From positions 1 through 33,168 of the IMG/VR virus record IMGVR_UViG_3300020195_000108: a DNA stretch of 33,168 nucleotides; one strand, written 5' to 3'. The notes beneath the pieces are model-generated. The model was not told the DNA's origin and made no database searches. It was given only the letters and a program-made list of their open reading frames with translations. A program made the translations under genes and the position numbers. The stretch comes from a virus. Below are positions 1-8,367 of the stretch, piece by piece; within the stretch, counting starts at the first letter, position 1, and every line of letters starts with the position of its first letter.

Positions 1-144
1 CTGATGAGGACGACCAAGAAAAAAGCAGAGGCGGACGCCGTTGCGGATGGCGGGAAGGTGTGTCCGAATTGCGCGGAGGTCATCAGAGCCGCAGCCAGCG
101 TGTGTCGGTTCTGTGGGCGCGAAGTCCAGAAAGGCCAGCCGTGA
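1..144 (+). CDS. Zinc-ribbon protein, C-terminal fragment (cut by window start)
   Basis: The reading frame is open from base 1 and ends at TGA 142-144. It encodes a basic stretch followed by a compact zinc ribbon of the form CPNCAEVI...CRFCG (two CxxC knuckles). The peptide matches the C-terminus of the complete gene at 1410-1727 except for one residue (Gln for Pro near the end), so the missing upstream part is probably also a two-helix membrane protein. The next gene starts at a GTG overlapping its stop, as elsewhere in this cluster. Function is unknown; such zinc ribbons usually stabilise a small domain or bind nucleic acid or protein. That it is a true gene end is fairly certain; its role is not. 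Confidence 0.7.
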   Translation: MMRTTKKKAEADAVADGGKVCPNCAEVIRAAASVCRFCGREVQKGQP

Positions 145-148
145 GCGC
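1..148 (+). repeat. Direct repeat, copy 1 (second copy at 1584-1731)
   Basis: Bases 1-148 match 1584-1731 at 147 of 148 positions by direct reading. The only difference is A at 128 against C at 1711. Identity stops abruptly at base 149. The left edge cannot be seen because the window begins inside the repeat. It covers the 3' end of a zinc-ribbon gene and a few bases beyond its stop. It could be a recent tandem gene duplication or an assembly effect. Confidence 0.9.
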
Positions 149-302
149 ACGCGAAACGATCATGTTCAGCGCGACGGCCGCGATGTGCTTCTACGTCGGC
201 CTCAACGCCGAGGGGTGGCGTAGGGCGCCTGGACTCGTTGTCGGTGTGCTGACCATCGGCGCGGTCGTCTGTTGTTGGATTGCCAAGTGGAGGCGCGCGT
301 GA
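141..302 (+). CDS. Small single-pass membrane protein
   Basis: A 53-residue ORF starts at GTG 141, overlapping the previous stop. An in-frame ATG at 162 would give 46 residues. The C-terminal half is a clear hydrophobic helix (LVVGVLTIGAVVCCWIAKW) ending in basic residues, which suggests one transmembrane segment with a positively charged cytoplasmic tail. No family is recognised. The stop overlaps an ATG at 302, and the next gene follows closely, so it appears to belong to a compact run of accessory genes. A holin-like or superinfection role is conceivable from size and topology only; nothing in the sequence proves it. Confidence 0.5.
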   Translation: MSARETIMFSATAAMCFYVGLNAEGWRRAPGLVVGVLTIGAVVCCWIAKWRRA

Positions 303-325
303 TGCCTGACCCCGAAGGAGCGAGC

Positions 326-1198
326 ATGAGCACGATCGACGACGGCGGACCGGCGAATGTCCGCCCGATGGCTGTGATCATGGACGCACTCGACCGTACG
401 CACAGACGCGCGTGCGGCCAGAAGGGCATCCATTACATGAGCATCCCCGTCGACCCCAAGCGCGACGCCGACGTGATCCTGATCGACGCGATTGACGAGT
501 TGGGTCGCATGCGTGATTCCGAAGCGCCGCTGCGCGCGGAGGTCAAGCGGCTGCGCGCCCGCATCGCCCTAGCCCGCGAGGCCCTGTACGCGACCGGCCA
601 CTTCCAGCCGCATCAGTGCGACGACGACATCGCGCCGCGCATCACGGAGATGTGGTCGGCCATGCGCGACGCCACCCGCCCGACGCTGACCACCGCGCTC
701 GCGTTCGAGGCCGGGCAGGAGGTCGAGCGGCTGCGCGCCGCCGCGCCGATCATTCACACGCTGGACGTGGACGATCTAGTGCGTGAGGTTGGCAGAAAGG
801 TCGACGCCTGGACGCACGATGGGTCATCACATCACGATCTCAAAGCGGCGTGCGCGGAGGCGATCCGTAAGACGGTCCCCGAGGTCGCGAGCGCTCCGGC
901 ACTCCCGGACAACGCCGACCCCGGCGACGAGGCGCAGCCCGCGCGTTCGACGGACGAGGGTTACGGCATCACGTGCTCTCCTGACGGCGTGTGGATGAGC
1001 GAAGATCGCGCGGCGTACCTCAAGCGTCAGGACGAAAAGGATGCGCTGCTCGAGCGCATCGCGGAGCTGGAGAAGGCGCTTGACTGCATGATCTCGGTTG
1101 TCGGTCTCACCGCATTCAAGTACGAGGCGCAGCGCGCGGTGCTCCAAGAGGCCGTCGATCTGGCCACGCGCGCTCTCGGCGCAGGCGGTGCGAAGTGA
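326..1198 (+). CDS. Coiled-coil accessory protein, function unknown
   Basis: The frame is open further upstream (ATG 302 overlaps the preceding stop), but ATG 326 is preferred because GAAGGAG at 314-320 lies just before it. That gives about 290 residues. Two segments look helical and coiled-coil: around residues 65-85 (RLRARIALAREALYATG) and near the C-terminus (LLERIAELEKALD). The centre is Pro/Ala/Asp rich. The layout of short conserved blocks with alpha-helical linkers resembles the Ea22-type accessory proteins common in phage early regions, but no diagnostic motif is visible. It overlaps the next start by 4 bases (GTGA). Confidence 0.6.
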   Translation: MSTIDDGGPANVRPMAVIMDALDRTHRRACGQKGIHYMSIPVDPKRDADVILIDAIDELGRMRDSEAPLRAEVKRLRARIALAREALYATGHFQPHQCDDDIAPRITEMWSAMRDATRPTLTTALAFEAGQEVERLRAAAPIIHTLDVDDLVREVGRKVDAWTHDGSSHHDLKAACAEAIRKTVPEVASAPALPDNADPGDEAQPARSTDEGYGITCSPDGVWMSEDRAAYLKRQDEKDALLERIAELEKALDCMISVVGLTAFKYEAQRAVLQEAVDLATRALGAGGAK

Positions 1199-1413
1199 GC
1201 TACGCCGACCAGCTCAAGGCGATCAAGCCAAAGTCATGCCCCGCGTGCGGCTCTATCAACCCCCGGAGCCACCCACACGCAGGCAAGGGGACTCGCCTGA
1301 TCTGCCGATGCGGCGCAATCACGGAGTGGTTTGAAGATCCGCGAGACTGCGACATCGCCTGGAACGCATGGGTTGCGAAGTGTCTCCGTATCCGAATGGA
1401 CGTGCCCGAATGA
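1195..1413 (+). CDS. Lar-like zinc protein (putative restriction alleviation family)
   Basis: A 72-residue ORF starts at GTG 1195, overlapping the upstream stop by 4 bases. It begins with a CPACGS knuckle (Cys15, Cys18), has a second CRCG pair (Cys37, Cys39) and then AWNAWV. This order (CPxCGS, a second cysteine pair, then an Ala-x-x-Trp-Asn motif) is typical of the Lar restriction-alleviation family and related phage zinc proteins. Lar from the Rac prophage modulates type I restriction-modification, so an anti-restriction role is possible here. The second knuckle is CxC rather than CxxC, which is slightly unusual. Assignment rests on motif order alone. Confidence 0.6.
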   Translation: MSYADQLKAIKPKSCPACGSINPRSHPHAGKGTRLICRCGAITEWFEDPRDCDIAWNAWVAKCLRIRMDVPE

Positions 1414-1727
1414 CCCCCACCCAACGACTCGAAACAGCTATGAGCGCACTGGTAGTACTGCTTTTCATGGCCATGCTGATCGGCCTGATCCCGGCCACCA
1501 TCGCGCAGAGCAAGGGCCGCAGCTTCATCGTTTTCTGGCTCTACGGCACCCTGTTTTTCATCGTGGCCCTTCCTCACGCTCTGCTGATGAGGACGACCAA
1601 GAAAAAAGCAGAGGCGGACGCCGTTGCGGATGGCGGGAAGGTGTGTCCGAATTGCGCGGAGGTCATCAGAGCCGCAGCCAGCGTGTGTCGGTTCTGTGGG
1701 CGCGAAGTCCCGAAAGGCCAGCCGTGA
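1410..1727 (+). CDS. Two-helix membrane protein with C-terminal zinc ribbon
   Basis: ATG 1410 overlaps the upstream stop (ATGA) and gives 105 residues; an ATG at 1368 is in frame but would run 46 bases into the Lar-like gene. Residues about 11-30 and 38-56 are strongly hydrophobic (SALVVLLFMAMLIGLIPATI and FIVFWLYGTLFFIVALPHAL), consistent with two membrane helices. The tail is basic and ends in a CPNCAEVI...CRFCG zinc ribbon, presumably cytoplasmic. Its last 48 codons duplicate the fragment at 1-144 almost exactly. A role in the host envelope is plausible, but no named family is recognised. Confidence 0.65.
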   Translation: MTPTQRLETAMSALVVLLFMAMLIGLIPATIAQSKGRSFIVFWLYGTLFFIVALPHALLMRTTKKKAEADAVADGGKVCPNCAEVIRAAASVCRFCGREVPKGQP

Positions 1728-1731
1728 GCGC
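1584..1731 (+). repeat. Direct repeat, copy 2 (first copy at 1-148)
   Basis: This copy matches bases 1-148 with one mismatch (C at 1711 against A at 128). It lies inside the 3' part of the complete zinc-ribbon gene and ends a few bases after its stop. The flanking sequences then diverge completely, and different genes follow each copy. Confidence 0.9.
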
Positions 1732-1756
1732 GCGGACGACAAGCTGGAGAAACACG

Positions 1757-1807
1757 ATGCTTGACCCGAAAAACCTGGACTGCTTGCGCCAGGACATCTC
1801 CCAATAA
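1757..1807 (+). CDS. 16-codon ORF abutting the primase gene (possible leader peptide)
   Basis: ATG 1757 follows a GGAGA at 1746-1750 and encodes a 16-residue peptide (MLDPKNLDCLRQDISQ) ending at TAA 1805-1807. The last A of the stop is the first base of the primase ATG. The primase start has no convincing Shine-Dalgarno sequence of its own, so termination-reinitiation from this short frame could set primase translation. It may have no function as a peptide. The arrangement is seen directly; the coupling is inferred. Confidence 0.4.
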   Translation: MLDPKNLDCLRQDISQ

Positions 1808-4368
1808 TGTTGCCCGAAGTCGCAGTCTTGCCGAGCGCCTACGTTGACGGAGCCGACACGATCTATGACAAGGCAGCTCCGTTGCTCCCTCTCGAAGACT
1901 TCGAGATCGCCCTTACGAAGGACTATCCTTACGACGCGCACACTGTTAGCTACGTCGTAGCCGATTCGACCGGGACGGTGATGCCCTTCCCTCGGGTCAA
2001 CAAGCCAGCGTTGCGTGAGATCCGTGCGATGAGCGCCGAGGTTTTCCTGACCTTCATCGCTATCGACATCGATTCGCCTGGGCACATCGCCCTGTCGCAG
2101 GAATCGCACGCCGAGCTGGAAGGACTGGTAGCCAAGGCGCTGCCGCAGCTACCTGATTTCACGGCGTACTACACCACTCGCGCAGGCGTGCGATTCATCT
2201 ACGTTCTCGAAGATCCGATTCCGGTAGACAAGGGAGAGGGCTACATCCTTGCGATCATCCAGAAGTTCAAGAAAGCCGGAATCAGGATCAATCCAGAAGA
2301 GTGCAAGGATTGGACGAGGCTTTTCAGGCTTCCGAAAGTTCTCCGAGAGGGAACAGCTCTCGGGCATAGGGAGTTCGATGAGTGCATCATCAATCACGAC
2401 ACCAGATTAGATCTCTCTGAAATCGAACCAGTCACCGTTTATCGTACTGCCGAGCCGTTGTCGGTCCCCAGCCTTGAGAATCCGCTTCCCGATGATCTTG
2501 CCTTCACAGACTACTGCGAAGATTTCAACGCGAAGGGTAAGGTGGTGGAATCCAGGTTCTTCAAGGAAGCCAAGAAAACCCTCAAGGGTCGGATGTGTTT
2601 CCCGGCGCTCTTCGAAAACAAAGTCCTCGCGCACGCAGGAGCGCGGGACAACACGATCCAGAGACTCGTGGGCGAGGTGTGCTCGCTCCTCGTGCATCAG
2701 CCAGGAGCCGCGCCTGAGGGCGTCTACGCCCTCTTCCTGCCTGCCGTCATCAGACTCGTGCCGGATGGCGAGGATTGGCGCAGAGTTGCTTGGAGGGCCA
2801 TCTGCAAGTATTGGCCGCGAGAGATCGCGAAGCTCCAGATGGAAGAGGATGTCCATGAAGACGTTTGGAATTCCGTGATCGGTGGAATGCGGAAATGGGA
2901 CACGTCTTCGGCAGAGCTGTTCTCGGCAGAGCCGCATGTCGTGCGTGAGTACGTCCTGCGCCACGGGATCATCGCCACCTCGGACAATTATTTCATCCTC
3001 ACACCCAAGGGCACCTACGAGACGACGCCGACCGACCGCAGCCACATCATTGCGCGCATCAGGGAGCTTGGCATGGATCGTGTGCTCCAGACCCACTCAC
3101 TCACCAACCGAGGGCAGGAGGATCGCTCGATCCAGGGGATGCTCAACGCCAACGTGGCTGCGGGATTCGAGCTGGACGGTGTGGTGACCGAGGAGGGTGA
3201 CGGCACGATCAACGGCAACAAGCGCCTGCAACGATGCCTCTTTCGTCGCAAGCACCTGCTGGAGCCCGAGCCGAATACGGACGTGGATGCGTGGCTTCGG
3301 ATCTTCGCAGGAGCGCAGTACGAGAAGCTCTGCCGCTGGATCGGGCTGGCGCTGGCATGGGACGAAGGGCCGATCTGCGCGCTCTCGGTCCGTGGGTCAC
3401 CCGGCTGCGGCAAGAAGCTCCTCGTGCGCGGGCTGGTCGAGACGGTCGATACCGAGAAGTGCTCCGACGCCACCGAGTTCGGGCAGTTCAAGTCGGGCAT
3501 CGGTTACTCGCCCTTCCTAGTCGTGAACGAGGGCTTCCCAGCACGGCACAAGATGCCCGTCCCGCCCGCCGACGCCTTCCGGCAGTTCGTGGGCGGGGAT
3601 CCGATCCGTTTCGAAGAAAAATACAAGGTTCCCATTACCGTTCGCAACCCGTTGCGTGTTATCTTCACCACCAACAACGACGACATCGTGAACGCCCTTG
3701 CTGGCGGGAGAGACCTAACACCCTATGACCGTGACGCGATTGCTCAACGCCTTTTCCACATCGATGTGCCCGACGCTGCGGCGGAGTGGCTCATGGATCT
3801 TGGTGGGCTGGATTTCACGAAGGGCTGGATCGCTGGCGATTCTGGCCGGAAAAGCCGATATGTGGTGGCAAAGCACTTCCTGTACCTGCACTCGATCCGC
3901 AGCCAGCACACACGCGGTCGGTTCCTGATGGAGGGCTCGAACTGCGAGCGGCTCATCAAGGCGATGACGCTGCGCTCGGGCGCGGCACCTGCGGTCTTCG
4001 AGATCCTGACGCGGCTGATCGAGCTGGCGGGCAAGCAAGGTTCGGCAGTCATCGAGGGAGGTGCGATCTTCGTGACCGAGAACATGGTGGAGAAGTACGA
4101 GCAACGCGAGCACGCCAACCGTCCCCCCACCAGTCACCACGTCATCCGCAACGTGATCGCGGCGATGCGGATGCCGGGCACCACTCCGGTCAAGGGAGTG
4201 AAGGGCAGGGGCCAAGATCACGCGCTCGCCGTCTGGCACCAGCTCAACGGGCGACTGATCCTGGAAGAGGCCATCGAGCGCGGCTTGCCGAGCATCCGGC
4301 TCCAGAAGATCCTCGGGATGATCCCTGATTCCTTGCCGCAGTCGATCTTCCACGGGCTCGACGTATGA
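1807..4368 (+). CDS. PrimPol-like primase fused to P-loop NTPase/helicase
   Basis: This 853-residue protein probably primes and unwinds DNA at the phage fork. The N-terminal part has archaeo-eukaryotic primase features: an acidic FIAIDID motif (Asp87, Asp89) for metal binding and a later DWTRLFRLPK segment (168-177) like the conserved basic motif of PrimPol and NrS-1-type enzymes. The C-terminal half has a Walker A loop GSPGCGKK (530-537), a Walker B-like FLVVNEG about 35 residues later and a VIFTTNND sensor-like strand, in the style of SF3/D5-like phage helicases. It starts within the stop of a 16-codon ORF, and its own stop overlaps the next gene's ATG. Exact family membership was judged by eye. 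Confidence 0.8.
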   Translation: MLPEVAVLPSAYVDGADTIYDKAAPLLPLEDFEIALTKDYPYDAHTVSYVVADSTGTVMPFPRVNKPALREIRAMSAEVFLTFIAIDIDSPGHIALSQESHAELEGLVAKALPQLPDFTAYYTTRAGVRFIYVLEDPIPVDKGEGYILAIIQKFKKAGIRINPEECKDWTRLFRLPKVLREGTALGHREFDECIINHDTRLDLSEIEPVTVYRTAEPLSVPSLENPLPDDLAFTDYCEDFNAKGKVVESRFFKEAKKTLKGRMCFPALFENKVLAHAGARDNTIQRLVGEVCSLLVHQPGAAPEGVYALFLPAVIRLVPDGEDWRRVAWRAICKYWPREIAKLQMEEDVHEDVWNSVIGGMRKWDTSSAELFSAEPHVVREYVLRHGIIATSDNYFILTPKGTYETTPTDRSHIIARIRELGMDRVLQTHSLTNRGQEDRSIQGMLNANVAAGFELDGVVTEEGDGTINGNKRLQRCLFRRKHLLEPEPNTDVDAWLRIFAGAQYEKLCRWIGLALAWDEGPICALSVRGSPGCGKKLLVRGLVETVDTEKCSDATEFGQFKSGIGYSPFLVVNEGFPARHKMPVPPADAFRQFVGGDPIRFEEKYKVPITVRNPLRVIFTTNNDDIVNALAGGRDLTPYDRDAIAQRLFHIDVPDAAAEWLMDLGGLDFTKGWIAGDSGRKSRYVVAKHFLYLHSIRSQHTRGRFLMEGSNCERLIKAMTLRSGAAPAVFEILTRLIELAGKQGSAVIEGGAIFVTENMVEKYEQREHANRPPTSHHVIRNVIAAMRMPGTTPVKGVKGRGQDHALAVWHQLNGRLILEEAIERGLPSIRLQKILGMIPDSLPQSIFHGLDV

Positions 4369-6209
4369 TGCCCCTACATTTCTCGGCCACGCGCAAGGAG
4401 AAGTTCGACCGCTGCAAGCGCCTGTGGTGGTTGACCGAGATCAAGAACATCAAGGAGCCGGATCGCGGTTACTTCACCTTCGGCACGGCGCTTCACGCCG
4501 TGATCGAGCGGTACTTGAAAGCTGACGAGACTGAACAGAGCCTCGATTTGTACCCGGAGGGTTGGGACAAGGAGATCACGAAGGGCGAATCGGCGCTCAT
4601 CAAGGAGCTGATCCAGAAGGCGATCGATCAGGGCATCATCGCTCGCTTGCCAGGGCAGCTCGTCGAATACAAGTTCACCGAGGAGCTGATCCCAGGGGAG
4701 GTATTCTTTACAAGCACGATCGATCTCCTGACCGAAGAGGGGATCGAGGATCACAAGACCACTAAGGCGATGAAGTGGGCGAAGTCGCCCGAGGCGCTGC
4801 GGAAGAACGGTCAGCTACTCATGTACGCCATGAAGTACCTGGATCGCAAGCACGAGCGCGGCGAGCCCTTCCCTACCAAGATCAGGTTGACGCACAACGT
4901 TTTCTGCAAGGATCCGAACGACAAGCGAGTCCGGCAGACGGTTGCGTACGTCACCCCGCAAGAGGTCATCGATTACTGGCAGACAGTTCTCTCGGAAACT
5001 ATCCCAGAAATGCTGCTTGTCAGGGAGGCGAAGACCTGGGATAATATCCCCCCGCCCGAGAACACGTCGGAAGCCTGCAACGCCTACGGCGGCTGCACCT
5101 TCCGTGGGCTGTGTGGCGGCCACGAATCGTTCGAAACACTCACCCGGCGGCTGGCACCGAAGCCGCCACCCACCCCAACCAAGAAAGACACACCCTTCAT
5201 GTCCCTCATGGATCGAATCAAGCAAGGCCAGCCGAACCAGCCGAACCAGCCGAACCGACCCCTTTCCATCAACCCCGTGCTGCCCAGCAAGGCGCAGGCG
5301 ATCGAGGTGCGCGCAATGAGGGCGTCCACGATCGGGCAGCCGCCGCCCAAGCCCCCGCCGCCCGAGAGTGACCGCGAAGCCCCGCCGTGGGCGATCGGCT
5401 CCTGCCAAGCGTGCGACGGCGTGGGCTTCAACTCCAAGGGCAGTCCGTGCCGCATCTGCGACAACAGCCGCGCCCAGGCGAAGGGCATCCAGTCCGACAT
5501 GTTCGCCCTGTCCACCACCAAGGAGGGGGAGATCACCTGGAAGCCAAAGAAGGAGTGGCTGATCCAGCTCCAGCAGCTCGGCTACGAGGAGGTCGGTGAG
5601 GGCTCCTACGACGCCACAGGCGACGAGGACGTGGAAGTCGAGTACGACGAGGACCAGCCCGACGCCGTGCAAGCCCCCGAGCCCGCAGCGCCCCTGCTGG
5701 CCCCCCGGCGCGGTCCGGGTCGTCCCAAGAAGCCGACGCCTGCCCCCGAGATCGAAGAGGAGGAAGCGGATCCTGAGCCGGTGCCGGTGCCTGACGAGGA
5801 CGAGGAGGCGGAGGAAGACTTCCGTCTGAGTGAGCCCGAGCCCAAGCGTGGCCGTGGTCGTCCCCGCAAGCCAGAAGTGCTGGGAACGATCGAGCGCAGT
5901 GCTTTCATCATGTTCATGGGCTGCCGCCGCCAAGCGGGGATGAGCAACCCGATCAGCATGGAGGAGATCGTCCAGAAGATCGGTCAAGAGCTGGCCGACG
6001 AGTTGAAGATCCCGACCATGTACGACATGGACGTGTGGAAGCGTCGCGACGCGCTGGGTTCGGCTGCGAAGGAAGTCGCCCGTCGCATGGGCGGCAAGAC
6101 GGTGATCGTGGAGATGATAACGCGCGAGAACCAGGGCCTCGTGGAGGGCCTCATGGCTCGCGCGAAGGATGTCTTCGTCGCGGACGGGTTCTTCACGCGC
6201 ATCGCCTGA
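4365..6209 (+). CDS. Cas4/RecB-family nuclease with zinc finger and two AT-hooks
   Basis: The 614-residue protein begins with a PD-(D/E)XK exonuclease domain of the Cas4/AddB/RecB type: FGTALH (His44), Asp120, EDHKT (Asp129, Lys131) and QLLMY (Gln150, Tyr154). Cys17 with Cys238, Cys244 and Cys250 fits an iron-sulfur cluster. Unlike plain Cas4-like phage nucleases, it continues through a Pro-rich linker, a DnaJ-like zinc knuckle pair (Cys347, Cys350, Cys362, Cys365), an acidic region and two AT-hooks (RGPGRPKK at 449-456 and GRGRP at 496-500). A helical domain of about 100 residues of unknown type ends the protein. ATG 4365 overlaps the primase stop. A likely role is DNA end processing in recombination or replication. 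Confidence 0.8.
   Translation: MMPLHFSATRKEKFDRCKRLWWLTEIKNIKEPDRGYFTFGTALHAVIERYLKADETEQSLDLYPEGWDKEITKGESALIKELIQKAIDQGIIARLPGQLVEYKFTEELIPGEVFFTSTIDLLTEEGIEDHKTTKAMKWAKSPEALRKNGQLLMYAMKYLDRKHERGEPFPTKIRLTHNVFCKDPNDKRVRQTVAYVTPQEVIDYWQTVLSETIPEMLLVREAKTWDNIPPPENTSEACNAYGGCTFRGLCGGHESFETLTRRLAPKPPPTPTKKDTPFMSLMDRIKQGQPNQPNQPNRPLSINPVLPSKAQAIEVRAMRASTIGQPPPKPPPPESDREAPPWAIGSCQACDGVGFNSKGSPCRICDNSRAQAKGIQSDMFALSTTKEGEITWKPKKEWLIQLQQLGYEEVGEGSYDATGDEDVEVEYDEDQPDAVQAPEPAAPLLAPRRGPGRPKKPTPAPEIEEEEADPEPVPVPDEDEEAEEDFRLSEPEPKRGRGRPRKPEVLGTIERSAFIMFMGCRRQAGMSNPISMEEIVQKIGQELADELKIPTMYDMDVWKRRDALGSAAKEVARRMGGKTVIVEMITRENQGLVEGLMARAKDVFVADGFFTRIA
5229..5255 (+). repeat. Three perfect 9-bp tandem repeats (CAGCCGAAC)
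   Basis: Three consecutive copies of CAGCCGAAC encode QPN repeated three times in the linker between the nuclease and zinc-finger parts. The unit is a multiple of three, so copy-number change would not break the frame. A second 9-bp array occurs in the resolvase gene. Confidence 0.9.
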
Positions 6210-8359
6210 TGAACATCTTGGAGAAGCTCCGGCAGAAAACGCCGCTCGCTCAGGTGCAATCGGAAATCAAGTTGAGAGATCAACGGGTTTCCGAGGCCGG
6301 AGCTTCTCTCAAGTCACTGTTCCTCAACCCTTCACCTGCCAAGCCGAAAAGTCTCGCAGACGTTCTCAACGAACGGAAGCGTGGCAAGAATCCGCACGGG
6401 TACTCGGAGATCGATCGGATCTGCAAGCTGCCGGTTTCGTTCCCTCTCACCGATGAAGAGTTCGAAGCCTACAACAAACAGAACATCCTGAGAGCGGCTT
6501 ACGACCGTGGCTTCAGGCTGAAACGATCGCAAGCCGAGGCGCTCATGTGGTACGAATCCACGGGGGTCTTCTGTCCAATCGGCGCTGGTGCCGGGAAGAC
6601 TCTCGTGGACGTTGGCATCGCGCACCGTGCGTACAAGAAGGGGATGCAGAAGATCCTGCTCTTGATCCCGAGCCACGTTTACTACCAGTTCGTCGCGCGT
6701 TCGTTGCCGTGGATCAGAAATCAGATCCCTGTTCAGGTGCCGTTCATCTGCATGGGCAACACGACCGCGCAGAAGCGGCGAGCGATGGCAACCTCGAACC
6801 GTCCGGGCTGCTACGTCCTGCCCTACTCGTGCCTGAGCACGAAGGATTCGGTCGAGATTCTCGAAGCCATCCGCCCCGGCCTCATCATCGCGGACGAGGC
6901 GCACCGAATCTCACAACGCCGTGCTGCGCGTACGCGCCGCGTGGACGCTTACGTCAAGAAGTACGAGCCCGAGTTCGTGCCGCTCTCGGGCACGATCACA
7001 GGCAAGACGGTGATGGAGTATCACCACCTCATCACCTGGGCGTTGCGGAAGAACTCTCCGCTGCCCAGTTCTCCGCAGATGGCATCCGAGTGGGGACAGT
7101 TCATCGATGCCAAAGCCGAATATACCGGAAGCAACGCAGGCCCTATCACAGCGATCATGGATTGGGCACGGCGGAACTTCCCTACCAAGGAGATTCAAAA
7201 TGAAGTATCAGGGTTCCGCACAGCGTATCGACTCAGACTCACTTCCGCTCCCGGTGTTGTTGCTACTTCCGACACTGAAGTTGCTTGCAGTCTGTATCTT
7301 GCTAATCGTCCGGTTCTTTTCGACACCTCCTGCGAAGAACATAGGCGGCTCAACAAGCTGATGGATCAGGTGGTGGATGACTATCTCACTCCAAGTGGCG
7401 ATCAGATTGAGCACGCCATCCATACCTTCAAATGGCTTTACGAGCTATCAGCAGGATTCTACAATGAGCTGGTATGGCCCACAGGAGAAGTTTACGCCAA
7501 GCGAAAGGGCATTGCTCTGGAGGTGGCGGTTGACTACCTGGAAAGAGCCCAGCAACACCACGAGCTACAGCAGATATTCGCTAAAGAACTCCGCAAGTGG
7601 CTGACGACCCACCATCGCGCAGGAATCGACACGCCCCTGCTCGTGCGGAACGACATGGACAAGCATGGCGCGAAGAACGTCGGGCACTCGCTCTACGACG
7701 CTTGGCGCGACATGAAGGAGCTGGAGTTCGTGGGGATGCCCGAGCGGGATTCGAACGCCGTGCGGATCTACGACTACAAGGTCCGGGCTGCCGCCGAGTG
7801 GGCGAAGGCGCTGCCGAAGGGCGAGGGCGGGATCGTCTGGGCGCATAACCAGGAGATCGTCCAGTGGGCTCACGAACTCATGCCGCCGGGGGCGCTCCTG
7901 GCGAACGCTGGTGAGGCCAGCAACCGGCTCATCACCGACCCGGCCAACGTGGGCAGGGTCTTCGTGGCCTCGATCCCGGCCCACGGCGAGGGTAAGGAGC
8001 TGCAACACTTCCAGCACCAGTATTTCATCCAGTGGCCCCGCGCTGCTCGGGCTGCGGAACAGGTGCTCGCTCGCCTACATAGGCTTGGACAAACCGCTGA
8101 CGAGCTGGTAGCCTGCACGAACAACACGACGATGTTCGATCAACTGAACTTCGCTGCGTGCCTGAACGACGCTCTCTACATCCAACAAACCACGGGAAAC
8201 AGGCAACGGATCATCTATGCGGGGTACGATCCCCTCCCGGTGATCTTCCCGCCAAGCGTCCTGCGCGAACGCGGGATGCAACCTCTGCTTCTTCTCCCCG
8301 AGCACCAGCAGGTCCTTACTGACCTGTTTGGCAACTTCGATTCTCAAACCAGAAAGTGA
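6209..8359 (+). CDS. SNF2/DEAH-type superfamily 2 helicase
   Basis: ATG 6209 overlaps the nuclease stop (TGATG) and yields 716 residues; the frame is open upstream but that part is only the antisense-like shadow of the nuclease gene. Walker A is GAGAGKT (125-131, Lys130) and Walker B is IIADEAH (Asp229, Glu230, His232). A motif III-like PLSGT follows. The C-terminal half has FVASIPAHGEGKELQHFQH and then RLHRLGQ, which fits SNF2-like motifs V and VI (arginine finger region QxxxRxxRxGQ). It probably remodels or unwinds DNA during replication or recombination. Position directly after a Cas4/RecB-like nuclease suggests joint action on DNA ends or forks. Confidence 0.8.
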   Translation: MNILEKLRQKTPLAQVQSEIKLRDQRVSEAGASLKSLFLNPSPAKPKSLADVLNERKRGKNPHGYSEIDRICKLPVSFPLTDEEFEAYNKQNILRAAYDRGFRLKRSQAEALMWYESTGVFCPIGAGAGKTLVDVGIAHRAYKKGMQKILLLIPSHVYYQFVARSLPWIRNQIPVQVPFICMGNTTAQKRRAMATSNRPGCYVLPYSCLSTKDSVEILEAIRPGLIIADEAHRISQRRAARTRRVDAYVKKYEPEFVPLSGTITGKTVMEYHHLITWALRKNSPLPSSPQMASEWGQFIDAKAEYTGSNAGPITAIMDWARRNFPTKEIQNEVSGFRTAYRLRLTSAPGVVATSDTEVACSLYLANRPVLFDTSCEEHRRLNKLMDQVVDDYLTPSGDQIEHAIHTFKWLYELSAGFYNELVWPTGEVYAKRKGIALEVAVDYLERAQQHHELQQIFAKELRKWLTTHHRAGIDTPLLVRNDMDKHGAKNVGHSLYDAWRDMKELEFVGMPERDSNAVRIYDYKVRAAAEWAKALPKGEGGIVWAHNQEIVQWAHELMPPGALLANAGEASNRLITDPANVGRVFVASIPAHGEGKELQHFQHQYFIQWPRAARAAEQVLARLHRLGQTADELVACTNNTTMFDQLNFAACLNDALYIQQTTGNRQRIIYAGYDPLPVIFPPSVLRERGMQPLLLLPEHQQVLTDLFGNFDSQTRK

Positions 8360-8367
8360 ACTGAGAC

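Noticed and set aside
4815-5987. 390-codon open frame on the minus strand
   Set aside because: It lies wholly inside the nuclease gene, and its Gly/Leu/Arg-rich product has no recognisable domain; long antisense frames are expected in GC-rich coding DNA.
6035-6208. Upstream extension of the helicase frame
   Set aside because: This part overlaps the nuclease end in another frame and gives a Gly/Arg/Ser-rich shadow; ATG 6209 at the TGATG junction is the natural start.
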